DNA from: Sialis fuliginosa
Taxonomy: Eukaryota; Arthropoda; Insecta; Megaloptera; Sialidae
DNA length: 64,000 nt
Assembly (NCBI GenBank): GCA_961205875.1
Contig: OY540821.1
Location: forward strand, 14,446,001-14,510,000
Reading direction: 5' to 3'
Shown here: positions 11,443 through 22,800 of the stretch, in pieces
Layout: each line of letters opens with the position of its first letter
Position numbering within the stretch: position 1 is the first letter of the stretch
Notes under the pieces: generated by a model
Databases searched by the model: none
Told to the model about the DNA's origin: nothing
What the model saw: the letters and a program-made list of their open reading frames with translations, nothing else
Translations under genes and position numbers: made by a program

Positions 11443-12139
11443 TGATATCGCCATTATCCGCCAAGTAACATCTATATAGTAGATATCTAAAACTTTATAT
11501 GCCATTTGTAGCAATCCATATATTTATTCGACAAAACTCTAATCAAATAAGACCGATTAAACATTTGAACGACTAGGGACCTTTATGTACATTAAAATAA
11601 CCATGTATGTGGTTCGGAATTATTCCCAATAGTTGTTATTCCCTTGTACCTACAACTAGTTTTGTCCACCTTTGGTTCGCCGCTGTGTTGTGGAATTATT
11701 ACATTATGACTTCCTACTTCATAATAGCATTGTTCATTTCATTTTAACCAGATCTGACTAACGATCGGTACTAGCCGAATGTCTATTTATTCAACAACAT
11801 ATACAGGGTGTAGAAATATGTAGATTAACCCAATCGTGACCGAGGTTTTTTTTTGTTACCGATATTGCTGATTTTTCTGTCGTCAATTCATACCAGAACG
11901 TTGGTAATTGCATTGTTGATGTATTCAGTCCAATACTCGAAAATAAGTATGATTTCAAACACATTCGAATTAAAATAATCTTACAGCAACGCAAAATCTT
12001 AACAAAAGTGTTCTGTGATACATATTAAGAAAGAAATGTCCTCGAGTTTGACCGTAAACACCGTAGGAATTTTCTACAATTAAATGATAAATTACGACCA
12101 AGTTTCAATAATATCAGTTCAGTGTATCATGAGTTATGC
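11443..12139. other. Transposon debris
   Basis: A mariner-type tip ACAGGGTGTAGAAATA occurs at about 11803. It belongs to an element extending right to about 11990, where the - strand keeps an open frame ending LGHDWVNLHIS. The frame is probably a repeat by-product. Confidence 0.35.
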
Positions 12140-12325
12140 ATGTGACAAGGATTCAGGGGACATACACACGGACGAACGGATGGACGGACAGACAGACACG
12201 AAACGAAAAGTGTTTGTCTTGACGTGAAACAGAAAGATCAATTTAAAATTTTGAAATCTGAGAAAAAAATGTTTGTCTCATTCTAAAATTTCGCGTATCT
12301 TCGATATTGCGAGAAAGCAATAATT
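12140..12325 (-). repeat. Dispersed repeat family C
   Basis: Contains GACAGACAGACACGAAACGA, AAAGTGTTTGTCTTGACGTG and a TCTTCGATATTGCGAGAAAG end, matching 2682-2795. It is the inverse of 32351-32535 and 40436-40660. Confidence 0.6.
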
Positions 12326-12734
12326 TTAATTTGTAATTTTAGTTACAATAATGAAAAAATGTATTAAATACCTTTAAGAAATTAATTTTCTACACTTTTT
12401 ATCTTTTATTAATTAGACAAGAAACCCGTTTCGAAAGTCGCCTTACAAAATGGGGTGTAATGTATTTAATAAGCCCTAACAAATGGAACTAAAAAGAGAT
12501 GAAAATGGAGACAAGACATTTGGAAATCATCAGAGAAAATGATATTCGATTTGCTGGAAATGTCATTACGTATTAGATGATTTCCTCTCTTCTCTTTTGC
12601 TGCAAAAATGTCCGTAAAAACACGGAGTAGTATAAAATAATAAGCGAATATTAAAAAAAAAACATATAAGTTTTCTAATATAAAATAAAATTGTAAATAC
12701 TAGTAAATTTAAATAGAGCTTACGTATATTTATA

Positions 12735-12905
12735 CAAGTCTTGTGGCTTCCACGGTGATCTTGATATGGATCTTGGCTTCAGGATGTAAGCCGCGTTGAT
12801 TTGATCGTATTATCGGCCAAAGTTTCGTCACACATTGCAGTGGACATCTTCAGGGCTCTTCTAAGCACTTTTAACGCGAATTACACCAAGAAGCCAAGAT
12901 TCATA
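12735..12905 (-). repeat. Repeat carrying a hammerhead-like core
   Basis: The block is bounded by inverted ATCTTGGCTTC (about 12769) and GAAGCCAAGAT (about 12890). Within it lies the motif described separately at 12814-12858. Part of the block recurs at 54120-54200, and another rearranged part at 11055-11130. Confidence 0.55.
12814..12858 (-). ncRNA. Hammerhead-ribozyme-like motif, copy 1
   Basis: Read on the - strand: GCC, then CUGAAGAU, then a helix GUC-CAC/GUG-GAC with a UGCAAU loop and one bulged U, then GAAAC, then after UUU the complement GGC. This matches the order of a hammerhead: stem I, CUGANGA, stem II, GAAA, minimal stem III, stem I. Against the canonical core there is one extra U after CUGANGA. 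The minimal stem III (AC/UU) looks broken in this copy. Activity is inferred only from layout and covariation with the other copies. Confidence 0.45.
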
Positions 12906-13156
12906 CGTATATTTATGTCTCGTTGAGATTATTGCCCAGAAATCTCGATTGTGATTTTTTTTCTGATCATTTCTTCTCTCGATATGCAGAGATATATTTT
13001 TTATAAATATTTAATACTAATTCATAAAGAAATCATACAAGTGTTGTATTTTTTGCATAAATTTATCTATTTGTTAAAATAGAGAAGTCGTGAGTGACTG
13101 ACTCATCAACACCCAGCCCAAACCCTTGTGAAATTGTAGAGATGTTTTCTTTTTAT

Positions 13157-13177
13157 GGGGGGGGGGGGGGGGGGGGG
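13157..13177 (+). repeat. Run of 21 G
   Basis: Uninterrupted G homopolymer immediately upstream of the Helitron-like repeat. The window has other long G/C runs at 15215-15225, 28994-29008, 34887-34898 and 35977-35991. Confidence 0.95.
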
Positions 13178-13194
13178 CAGAAAATATCTTAATA

Positions 13195-13392
13195 TGGTAC
13201 TGATTATTATCTGTCTGTCTGTATTATTTTTTCACGGCTAAACCGCTTAACCGATTTTGATGAAATTTGGCAGAGAGATAGCTTGAATCCTATGGAAGGA
13301 TATAGACTACTTACTTTTTATCCCAAAAATAGATTAGATAAAAAAATACAAATTCCACGCGAACAAAGTCCGCGGGTACAGCTAGTAAATTT
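13195..13392 (+). mobile_element. Helitron-like non-autonomous repeat with CTAG end
   Basis: Begins in CTGTCTGTCTGTATT and runs through AAACCGCTTAACCGATTTTG, ATGAAATTTGGCAGAGAGAT and TTTTTATCCCAAAAATAGAT to a GC-rich hairpin (ACGCG...CGCGG). It ends GTACAGCTAGT. A hairpin a few bases before CTAG is the Helitron 3' signature. The family is common in insect, especially lepidopteran, genomes. The 5' part is cut off by the G run. Confidence 0.6.
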
Positions 13393-14564
13393 TTTTTGTA
13401 GACTCCAGTCCTTCAACTCCATTTTTCTTGGAATCGGAATAAAATATTTTATATGTGAAATTAATGCAAACTAATGTATTAAATTACATTAACCTTTACC
13501 CACTATACAACACCGTAGAAGTTATATTACCCAGATAACAGACTCCGCCATTTTGTCATTATCAGAAATTCGAATTGATAACGATTAGCTATAACTTAAT
13601 GTATCTAATTTTTTCGAGTCACTATGGTTATCTGAGCGTAAAAACATTTCATATTTGAAATTAAATAAAGTGTTTTTAACCCGATAGTAGGCATGGTATT
13701 TCTAACCTACTTTTAAAATGTAATTTATTTAATAGGTTCTATTTCGTTTGTTCATTTCTAATGTAAGAATAAAGTGCGCTAATTGCTGGGTTAATATAAA
13801 AAGTGTATGAACAATATATAGTGATTATTATTATATCTGCAGACAATCGTCCTTTAAATACGTTCAAATCCTTTAAGGACTGTATGGTTCATTGTCTTCA
13901 AATATAGATCTTTTCATGTGCATAGAAATGGGTGAATAATTTCAGTCTACATTTAATTCAATTAGTTTCAAGACAAGCTCAAATTTACGTTAGTGTTTTT
14001 AGAATCTTGTACGAATCTTGTTCGTATTTTAATTTATTTACAAACTTGAGAATGTTATAATTAAATATTCGTATGTTTATGTACTATGATTAATGTTGTT
14101 TCATTAACAGAATAATAATTTTTACTTTCTTATACCCATGTATATGAAATATACATATACAGTGTAATCCAAGTTGATTAAGACATAGGAAATTTAACAT
14201 GGGGACAATTAGAAATGTTGTAGTAACCATGTGAACAATGTGGTTGATTCTAATAAATAAAATCTTTCTGACTAAATCATAAATATTGGAAAAAAATGTA
14301 TGGGAAATAAACTACATTTTTTATCTAAAACATTTTTTCTTATTTCAAAAATAATTATCTAAAGTAAATATCTAATACAGCCAATGGATTCTGAAGATTT
14401 TTTATTAGAAAATGGAAACTTATTAATAAATAATTGGGTCAAACAAAAACAAATGTGTTCTATTATAAGTACCATTTAATAACAATTAAATAACTAATTA
14501 TGGAACACCTTCTTTTCAATTATAGATCAATGAAATTGCGCCTCATCTGACTTAATTAAGTTGT
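13393..14564. other. Downstream flank of the 14.5-kb gene, no other feature
   Basis: AT-rich sequence. A TTTATT at 14401-14406 gives AATAAA on the - strand and could serve as polyadenylation signal for the gene ending at 14565. Confidence 0.4.
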
Positions 14565-15041
14565 TTATAGCATTTCGCTGAAACAGTGAACACACGACGC
14601 TAAACCGACAAAGTTACCATGGTTACTGACAATGCAGTCTGTATCAAAAAGGTCCTCAAACCACTTAAACTCATCCCCTCCATTGCATTCTGATACAATA
14701 TCATACAGAACACCGTCAAAATCCATTGGTGCATCCTTTATATTATTAATAAATATAAAATATAAATATATTTACGTACCCACTCTCTTTTAAATTAAAT
14801 TATTTTATTAATCGAGTTATATAACATAAGAACATATGCTTTTAAACATATAAAAGAATAGGTATTTAAAAAAAACGTTGTACCTACGCAGAATTTTCAT
14901 CTGTAGGATTTTTCATGAGCGTCTGTATTCCAAATAAAATGAACATCACGTCGTAGAAAATGAAAAGAAATGATACTTAAGAATTACCTTCACGTTTTCG
15001 TTTGTTTCACAGTTTCTCGCGCCCTTTTTCTGTGGCTCCAT
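14565..15041 (-). CDS. Two-exon gene for an unrecognised acidic 74-aa protein
   Basis: Exon 1 (15041-14988) encodes MEPQKKGARNCETNENVK and ends at a GTAATT donor. Exon 2 (14735-14565) begins after a ...TATAAAG acceptor and continues in phase 0 for 56 codons to TAA. Both exons are visibly richer in G+C than the intron and flanks. Exon 2 is acidic and includes FDGVLYDIVSEC and FKWFEDLFDTDC, with cysteines near the end. The ATG sits directly after a CAG in a TTTCGGCAG context, so it could also be the start of an internal exon. A GTAACT donor-like site inside exon 2 (after AACCATG) could allow a different C-terminus. AATAAA follows on the - strand at 14406-14401. No family was recognised. I am fairly sure it is coding, less sure it is complete. 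Confidence 0.55.
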
Positions 15042-17589
15042 CTGCCGAAATCACGGTATAATACAATGGGGCAACACATACCTATATTTACTTATTCTTA
15101 CAATTAACTAGGTATTTTAAACTTTTTTTTATAAATATACCTTTTATTAAAACATGTATGTACCAATATTTATTTATAGGATATATTTATCACCATATCG
15201 ACAAGAAGAAAGTACCCCCCCCCCCATTTTTTTAAATATATTTTGTGTGTGGTAAATTTTTATTTTCACTAATATACAATTTTATAATACAGTACCTAGT
15301 ATAGTTTATTTGATAAAATTATGTAGTTCCCTAAACAATATATTTTATATATACATTCGTAAACCACGTTTATATAGAAAGCAACCTTATTCAAGGGTTA
15401 AAATAATTTTTAATGAAAATATAATTCCCAAAAATATTATATCAATTCATCATCAATTTTCTAATCTGAAATAGAGTGTATTTAAAAAATTTTAACATTC
15501 AAAATACATACAATTAAAAATCGATCATGTAGGGTTGCAAATCCCAAAGTAAAAAAAAAAACGAAAATATAATAATAAAAACTAAAGCAATTAACTTTGA
15601 ATGTGCTATTACATACAATATTATACCGTGGTTCAATACTGAAGGAGAAAAATATAAAATATAATATTCCTAACGCAAAGTTGGATTTATTAGATTATAT
15701 GTTACGGTTCAGTTGCCTCTATGCGAATCTCTTATATTAAATTTTGTTCTTTCTATGTTAGCTTTAAATTAAAATAATAGGTTTGTTTGATTATTTAAAG
15801 AAAGCGCGGTAGAGTAGAAGGGGGGTATTGTCAAAGAAAATGAGGGGTGAGAAGTGCAGTGACAGGTCTTAAAATTATTTAAGGGGCATACAATTCTAAA
15901 ATTAAAAAAAACAGTTGTTATTAGCCATTTATTTTTATTAGTTTGTAAATTATATACATATAAGAAAGTCCTAATTTTCTCTTAAAATATACTCATTTTT
16001 GCATATACGGGGAGGGAGGGAGAAATAAAGTTGTATGTTATACTTAGATGAAAAATAAAAATAAATTTTCAAATTTTTTATCTGAAAAAAATGGATATTT
16101 TGAACAAAATATAACATTTTAATTTAAATTTTAAAAATTGGCCTGTATGCTAAGTTTCTTCCCTGTCCTTTTTTATGTTACGCGCCTGGAATGATGAGAA
16201 ATATAGCGTATGTTCATGGCGTAAGTAATAAAGGTAATTTTACTTAGGATTTTAATACAGTTTGTCCTAATTATATCTACTAAATTCAATATGAACGTTG
16301 AATAATTTATATTATGTAAATCTTTGAAGATGGAACAGGGACAAGAAAATTTCTTTATATAGGTAATTATTGTGGAAATCTTTTGAGAGTTTTATATTTA
16401 AATTAAGTACTAAAGAATAGTGCGAAAATTATAACTGGTTGCCGTATTTTTGAATTTTCAATGAGAGGAATTATTTCTTTATCTATAAAATAGATTAAAA
16501 TATGAATATATAATTATACAATATGCAATTATAGATATACCTGTTTTCATCAGATATCGGTACATTACCATTTCTTTTATTTCATGAATGAATGCAGATA
16601 TGAATAAATCAAACGAAGAAACACAAAACTAAATTTTTTTATCAGAAAATGGACAAAATGTAACCTAAGCCCATAGATTTATAAATAATAGTATTCAGAA
16701 GGTATTACATATAAATATGAAGATACCGCTTAGATTCTAGAAGTGAGGATTACATATTCTATAAAAATATTTTAGTAAGTTTTTTTTATGAAAATGAATA
16801 TTTTAATATTCATTTGAAACCTCCAACCGCCAAGTTAGTTTGCGTTAAAATATTTATGTACAAAAATATATAAAAAGTATACATGCACACAACAAGGGGA
16901 ACTGAAAAACATTTTAAAGGAAAATATATTAAAGTAAAATATTTGAAAGTTCGCCTTAAGCATTTCTAATTAAATCACGAACTTTGAGTAATAATTCAAA
17001 CTAAAAGCTTCGCTTTCGTCTCATCTTCTTCTTTTCTCATATATGGAAATAAGGTTTCGCAAATGCACAGACAGATTTTTGATAAAAAGTTTTAAATTTT
17101 GTTTCATTAAAATTGTATAAACATAAAAAAGGAAAATCTAAGTAACCAGAGCAAACCCAAAATGCTCAAAGTCATTTTCAGTACACGGTGAAATATGTCA
17201 ACAAAATTTACGCTATCAACTACCTTGGAACGTTTCTAGTTCATACAGAAATCACGGTGTTGTATCATTAGGTTAGTCAAATTTCTTAATAAATCATAAT
17301 TTTAAATTATTAAGATAAAAACTATAGCAAACATAAAACATCTAATGTTATAAATTAAAAAGTATAACAAAACGAAGACATTTTTGACTGAGAATATATT
17401 AGCGCAAAGTTTTGGTATTTTAAAAGGTCACGTAGTTTTGGGTCATTAATGATTGGGGACAAATCAAAAATCACTGCAATTGTTATTCAATCAAGGTGTT
17501 TTTTTTATGATCGGATAAGAATTGTAGTCTGTAGCAATTTTTAATTTGTGCGTGCCCAACACACAAGACTAAAGGGTTCGAATTAAAAG
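15042..17589. other. AT-rich stretch, no confident gene
   Basis: Contains a C11 run at 15215-15225 and a possible hAT-type tip at 16171-16189 (reverse-strand CAGGCGCGTAACATAAAAAA). At 17160-17275 three frames on two strands are open beside acceptor- and donor-like sites, so coding cannot be assigned. Confidence 0.4.
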
Positions 17590-17830
17590 GTCCTAAGAGA
17601 TTTTTTTGCATTTTAGGAGACCTATCTAATGACATCAATGGAATAAATAAAAAACATTTTTTTAATATACTTTTCAGTCTATAGAAAGAAGGTCCAAAAA
17701 AATATTTTCATTCATTTCTGTTTTACGTATACCCTATTTCATCTTAATCGGTATAAAATTTATATAGACAAACAGACAGAGAGACAGAGTGAAACTATAA
17801 GGGTTCGTAGTTTTCTACGGAACCCTAAAA
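17590..17830 (+). repeat. 3' part of dispersed repeat family E (GGGTTCCGTAG type)
   Basis: Starts near AGGAGACCTATCTAATGACA and passes through CAGTCTATAGAAAGAAGGTC and GACAAACAGACAGAGAGACA. It ends in the inverted pair GGGTTCGTAG...CTACGGAACCCTAAAAA. The 5' parts of the same family are at 43666-44040 and 61268-61610. This family is widespread in Lepidoptera and allies. Confidence 0.65.
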
Positions 17831-18629
17831 AACCATTATAATAACGGAATAATAATAAAAATGTAAGAAACATTTTCTCAACCTGATACATATTACTCCA
17901 TGAGCAGCTACTTGATCTTATACACCTCAAGTTGTCACAAACTCTCAAATTGAGTACTTTAAAGCGCATAAACTAATAGCGTACATGTAGCTATTCAAAT
18001 ATTCCTTTTGCAATATCAAACGACAGACCAATTTGGTTAGGACGTGTGTTTGACAAACTGTACATGTTGTAGCATGTTTGTGTTATTTAATTGGTTATAA
18101 AAATTAACAAATGTGTATATATAAATGTTATTTATTATTTACTTTCTTTTAATTAGAGTATTCATATTATAATATTAGATTTCACCCTTGGCTCCACCCG
18201 CGAGAACTACATCATTTGCATTATTTAATTTTTAAGCTTTGAACAGCGTGTTATACAGGGTGTGTTATTTTAATCAATGCATTTAAATATTTCAAAAAAA
18301 AAAATGTTTCAGACAAAAGATGAATAACTATTTGGAGGGGGGGTGGGGGAGAAGCTGATAACTTTTGTTAACCATAACAAGTGCATTTTTAGATTTGGGT
18401 TGCTTTTATATTTTAAATTTTCAGTTGATAACAATGATCTTGTTTAATGCAGCTTCTTTGAACTTCGTAACTAAAATTAAGGTCCTGATTGTTTTAAGAG
18501 CATGTAATACTGTTTTCTTGGAATTGATGGGCTTATTTGTTGTAATTGTTATGGAGTACCTCTTTATTTAATCAATTTAATTACCAAAGTCTGCAAGTAT
18601 AGTTTTTTTTATTATAGCCTTTTATTTTG

Positions 18630-18728
18630 TTTATGTTTTTTATCCAATAATGGACAAAGAAAACCCAGTAATGGACACTCAGTGATAGACACTGATTGCA
18701 AAACGATAAGTAGTACGACACAAAACTT
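18630..18728 (-). repeat. Dispersed repeat family D
   Basis: CCAATAATGGACA...CCAGTAATGGACACTCAGTG...GTAGTACGACACAAAACTTA is the diverged inverse of 4750-4857. Confidence 0.55.
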
Positions 18729-18778
18729 AATAATAAGACAATGTAAAGCAGATGTTATGAGATTAATAAATAGACTAA

Positions 18779-19053
18779 TGTCCGGTATTATAAAGGAGCT
18801 AGCAAAATTTGCTAGCTAGCAATTACTTTCAAATGGGGTATTAATTCTGTACTAGATCTATGGATTAGCTATGGAATTTAGAGCAGTGACACTTCAACTA
18901 ATTGTAACACAGTTGGCATCTTTGACCGTACAAAATAATTTTCATAACATCACCACTGTTTTAATACCAAAATAACTGTCATATAAGTTTGATATCTCAG
19001 TAGAAAGTGCTTGCTAGCTAGCAAATTTGCTAGCTCTTTTATAATACCGGACA
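18779..19053. mobile_element. PIF/Harbinger-like MITE with TAA target duplication, copy 1
   Basis: The terminus TGTCCGGTATTATAAAGGAG at the left is mirrored by ...CTCTTTTATAATACCGGACA at the right. TAA flanks both sides (18776-18778 and 19054-19056). The subterminal GCTAGC-rich block is self-complementary (TTTGCTAGCTAGCAA). The interior has no transposase. The 3-bp TAA duplication is the PIF/Harbinger signature. Copy 2 is at 31401-31655. Confidence 0.8.
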
Positions 19054-19056
19054 TAA

Positions 19057-19800
19057 TTGTTAAAATATAACATATATTTTACATGTTTTAGATAACAAAT
19101 CTGTTATGCATAATTAGGTATAATAAAATCTCGTCATTTCACATTTCCCTCCGTTTTTAAATTACATTACATACACATATATGGATCTAGATATCCAATA
19201 ATGTACATGTACCAGGTTAATAATATTAAAGTACGTACTTCTTTATGAATTTGTCCTATAATTGAAGGCTGGCGCATACACACTCATCCTCCATATACAC
19301 TTTTCCCATCCGTACATATATGTATATAGATACCAGGTCAAGTCGGTAAGATCGTTCTCTGCCCCATACACATACACATGCACGTTTCAGAATAATTCTA
19401 ACTAAGTGGACTGCCACTAGAGTCGCTACTGGTTAATACTAATTAGGCCTGCGTTATACCCAAGGGCCGTTTTAATGAAAATATACTATCTGTTATGTTT
19501 AAACCAGTAGCTTGCTATATAAAAATATATTTTTATACAATATATTAATTTTTATTGAAAGATTGAATTTTATGTTCATTGGTTCTACATTTAGAATTAT
19601 TGTACCTATTTCAATTACAATTATGATATTTGGTAATAACAAATATACGAAACTGTTACCAAAAATGTTGGTAGCCATCTTTTATCAAATGTCAAATGTG
19701 TTAATAAATTATCACTAAAATACTTTATAAATTGAAACGTAGTACATTTTTACGGAGCACACTGGTAACAACGCTAGATTAAAATTCACTACCATAGAAA
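19057..19800. other. Upstream region of the four-TM gene
   Basis: AT-rich with a more complex block at 19260-19480. A stretch at 19645-19715 (ACGAAACTGTTACCAAAA...AATTATCACTAAAAT) recurs at 46680-46815 with an insertion. No gene was recognised. Confidence 0.4.
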
Positions 19801-19805
19801 CAATG

Positions 19806-19811
19806 TCAGTT
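19806..19811 (+). promoter_or_regulatory. Possible initiator (TCAGTT)
   Basis: TCAGTT matches the arthropod initiator consensus and lies 18 bases before the proposed start codon. A second TCAGTC occurs at 19819. With no TATA box seen at the expected spacing, this is a suggestion only. Confidence 0.2.
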
Positions 19812-19828
19812 TAGAAATTTCAGTCATA

Positions 19829-22800
19829 ATGAATAATGACAGTTATTCGCAATTCAGATCAGGAAAAGATTTAAGTTTATTTAATGGTATTTAACGAAAA
19901 ATAAAAACAAATAATTGTACCCAAAATATAATCTATTTAAATAAGGTAATCATTATAATAGTAATATTATTATAGATAAAACTAGAAATTATGTTAAATA
20001 TACTAATTTAAAATTTATGTAACCTTAAATTTTTGTTTTGTTAGGCACATTCGAATAACCTTAACCGTTTTTTTTTGTGTTTTTTTTTTTTTGCTTGACT
20101 TGATAGTCTGGATCGACCCTTATGATATTAACATTTAATTTTATGAAATCATTTATTAAAATGTTAAATTGTTTATTATTATTTTGTTGCTGTTGAATTT
20201 TTTGTTATTTATATAAATCTCACCCCTTTTACCTACTATCCAAAATAGAGATGGGATGATTAAAAAATGTATATAAATAATAATTTTATCATAACAAAAT
20301 GAATAAATTAAAATATGTTATTTCCATTTTTTATAGTACCTACAATCATGCTGCATCGTTTGAAAGTAGAATCATGTTGTAGACTTTCTGATTTACATAC
20401 AGGAGCTTTAATACATGCAACTGTGTCTATGGTAAGTTAAACATTTAAGAATTGTTTTGTATATTATTTATTTTTTTGTACTATTCGTGTTCTAAAATAT
20501 GAAAAAATGTATATTTTTTTATCATATAACAAACCTTGTTGCTCTCTGAGAAATACCTTAACAATATCCTCATAAAATAGAAGTACTTAAGACCATATTT
20601 ATATATGTAAAATAAATAACATATTTTTTTCTAGATAACTGGAGTTGTTTTTTTGTTGAATACTTATAGTCTCGATATATTTGGTAAAATATTTTTTTTA
20701 TTTTTCATATTTTATATTAAATAACTTTTTATGTTATTTCTGATATTAATATAGCATTTTATTTTTTAAGAGGACGATATAAAATTGATAAAATATGGTG
20801 TTTTCGGATATGTAACAATTACGTCATTGATAACAGCTGTTGCTGTTTGGTATGTAAGTAATATATTTTTAATTTTAAAATTTATTTAAGATATTTAAAC
20901 AACATTTGGGGATAAGATTTATATCGATTTAAAATAACCTTAGTATATGTTAAAAAATACAATCAAAGCGTCGTAAAAAAATAAGGCAACCGTGCATTTT
21001 GAATATGCAGCGATTTTTTAGGGGTTTCGTAGGGGAGTCGGTCGTGAGTTTTCGGGATTGTGAATGATGCCTTTTTGAAAATAAGGGTGCAATTAGTTTT
21101 TTTGATTATCTCCGTAACTGCGAGTCTGACAAAAATTTTGTAGAGCATTTTTGTAGGTATACCGATTCTCTACAACTGTTATATGTAACTTCTTAGATCA
21201 AAGATTTTTGACAAAGATTTGATCATATTTCTTTGATAAAATACGAGATTTTGTTCTATTACACTACATAAAATATTTGATAATATTTTCTCAGTGTATT
21301 ATCTAGGGATATTATCTTCTTTTTTGGTGTATTTTGATTATCAGTGCGTGGATGTTCGTTAGTTGACGCGATCGAGGTTTGAATTTACAACTGTGTATTG
21401 CAGTTTTCAAGCTTTTTCTTTTTAAAATAAATTCTTATATTTTTATATAGTAACTAAATGATTCTACGTCTAATTTTCTTGTATTTTAGTGGATATTTGT
21501 ATGACGAGTTGAAGTTCACTACAGGAAATTTCACTAAAAAATTTCGAATTTTTGATTTCGTTAAAAGTATGTTTATTGTATAGAAAATGACGCGAAAAGT
21601 TGACTGTTTCAAACCGCAGGTCTGTATCCCAAACCGTTCTCGAGATATAGCCTCTCAAAGTTTTAGTTTTTTCAAATTTTTGGAGAAAAAAGGCCATAAC
21701 TTTTGAACACGTGGTCGGAATTGATTTTAGTTGGCGGATTTGAAATCAGCATGTCAAAATCTACATAATGACATGTATAATACTTTAAAATCCGACAAAA
21801 AAAATTTCGTCAAAAATCGACATTTTTTTAAGGTATACCCCTTTGAATTTTTTCGATTTTTCGCGAAATTTTTTTTCTCGAGTTTTAAGGTATTATACAT
21901 GTCATTATATAGATTTTGACACGCTGATTTCAAATCCGTCAACTAAAATCAATTCCGACCACGCGGTCAAAAGTTATGGCCTTTTTTCTCCAAAAATTTG
22001 AAAAAACTAAAACTTTGAGAGGCTATATCTCGAGAACGGTTTGAGATACAGACCTGCGGTTTGAACAGTTCAACTTTTCACATCATTTTCTATACAATAA
22101 ACATACTTTTAACGAAATCAAAAATTCAAAATTTTTTAGTGAAATTTCCTGCAGTGAACTTCAAATCGTCATACAAATATCGACTAAAATACAAGAAAAT
22201 AAGACGTAGAGGTATTATAATTTTATAATTGAGCGTGTATATGAATTATAAATGCTATTTTTGATTATTGTTAAAATGTTTGAGTTGCGCATAATATTTT
22301 TAAATTATTTATTAACAGAAAACACATATTTGTATTAATTTACCCATAAAGTAAGGGAAGCACTGCTTCCCCTGCTTTCATAGACGCTTCGCCACTGATT
22401 AAATGCAAAAAAAAATATACACTATACAGTATAAAAACATAGATGTAGATATCTAATAGATCAAATAATTTCTAGGAATTTCTCTCCGTTATAAAAGCAG
22501 CGGTTATTATGACAATTATCGCATTTATTTTACTAATTCTAAGTATGGCGTTTGATATTACATTTATGCTAAAAAGAGAATATGGTCCTTTTTACATAGC
22601 AATGGAAGGTATATTCGTTGGCGGTTTTTCAGGTACCTACATTTTTTTCATTTGTACATATATTTTGGTAGAACTACATAGAATAAGTATAGATTCTTTT
22701 TTAAATAATCTTAATAATAATTAATCTTATGTTTTCGTTTACGGTTTATTGAATGGTTATATCAAATATTCTGAAATACCTTTTCCACTATACGAAAATT

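Noticed and set aside
17160-17275. Acceptor/donor-flanked open stretch
   Set aside because: Three different frames on two strands are open, so no frame can be preferred.
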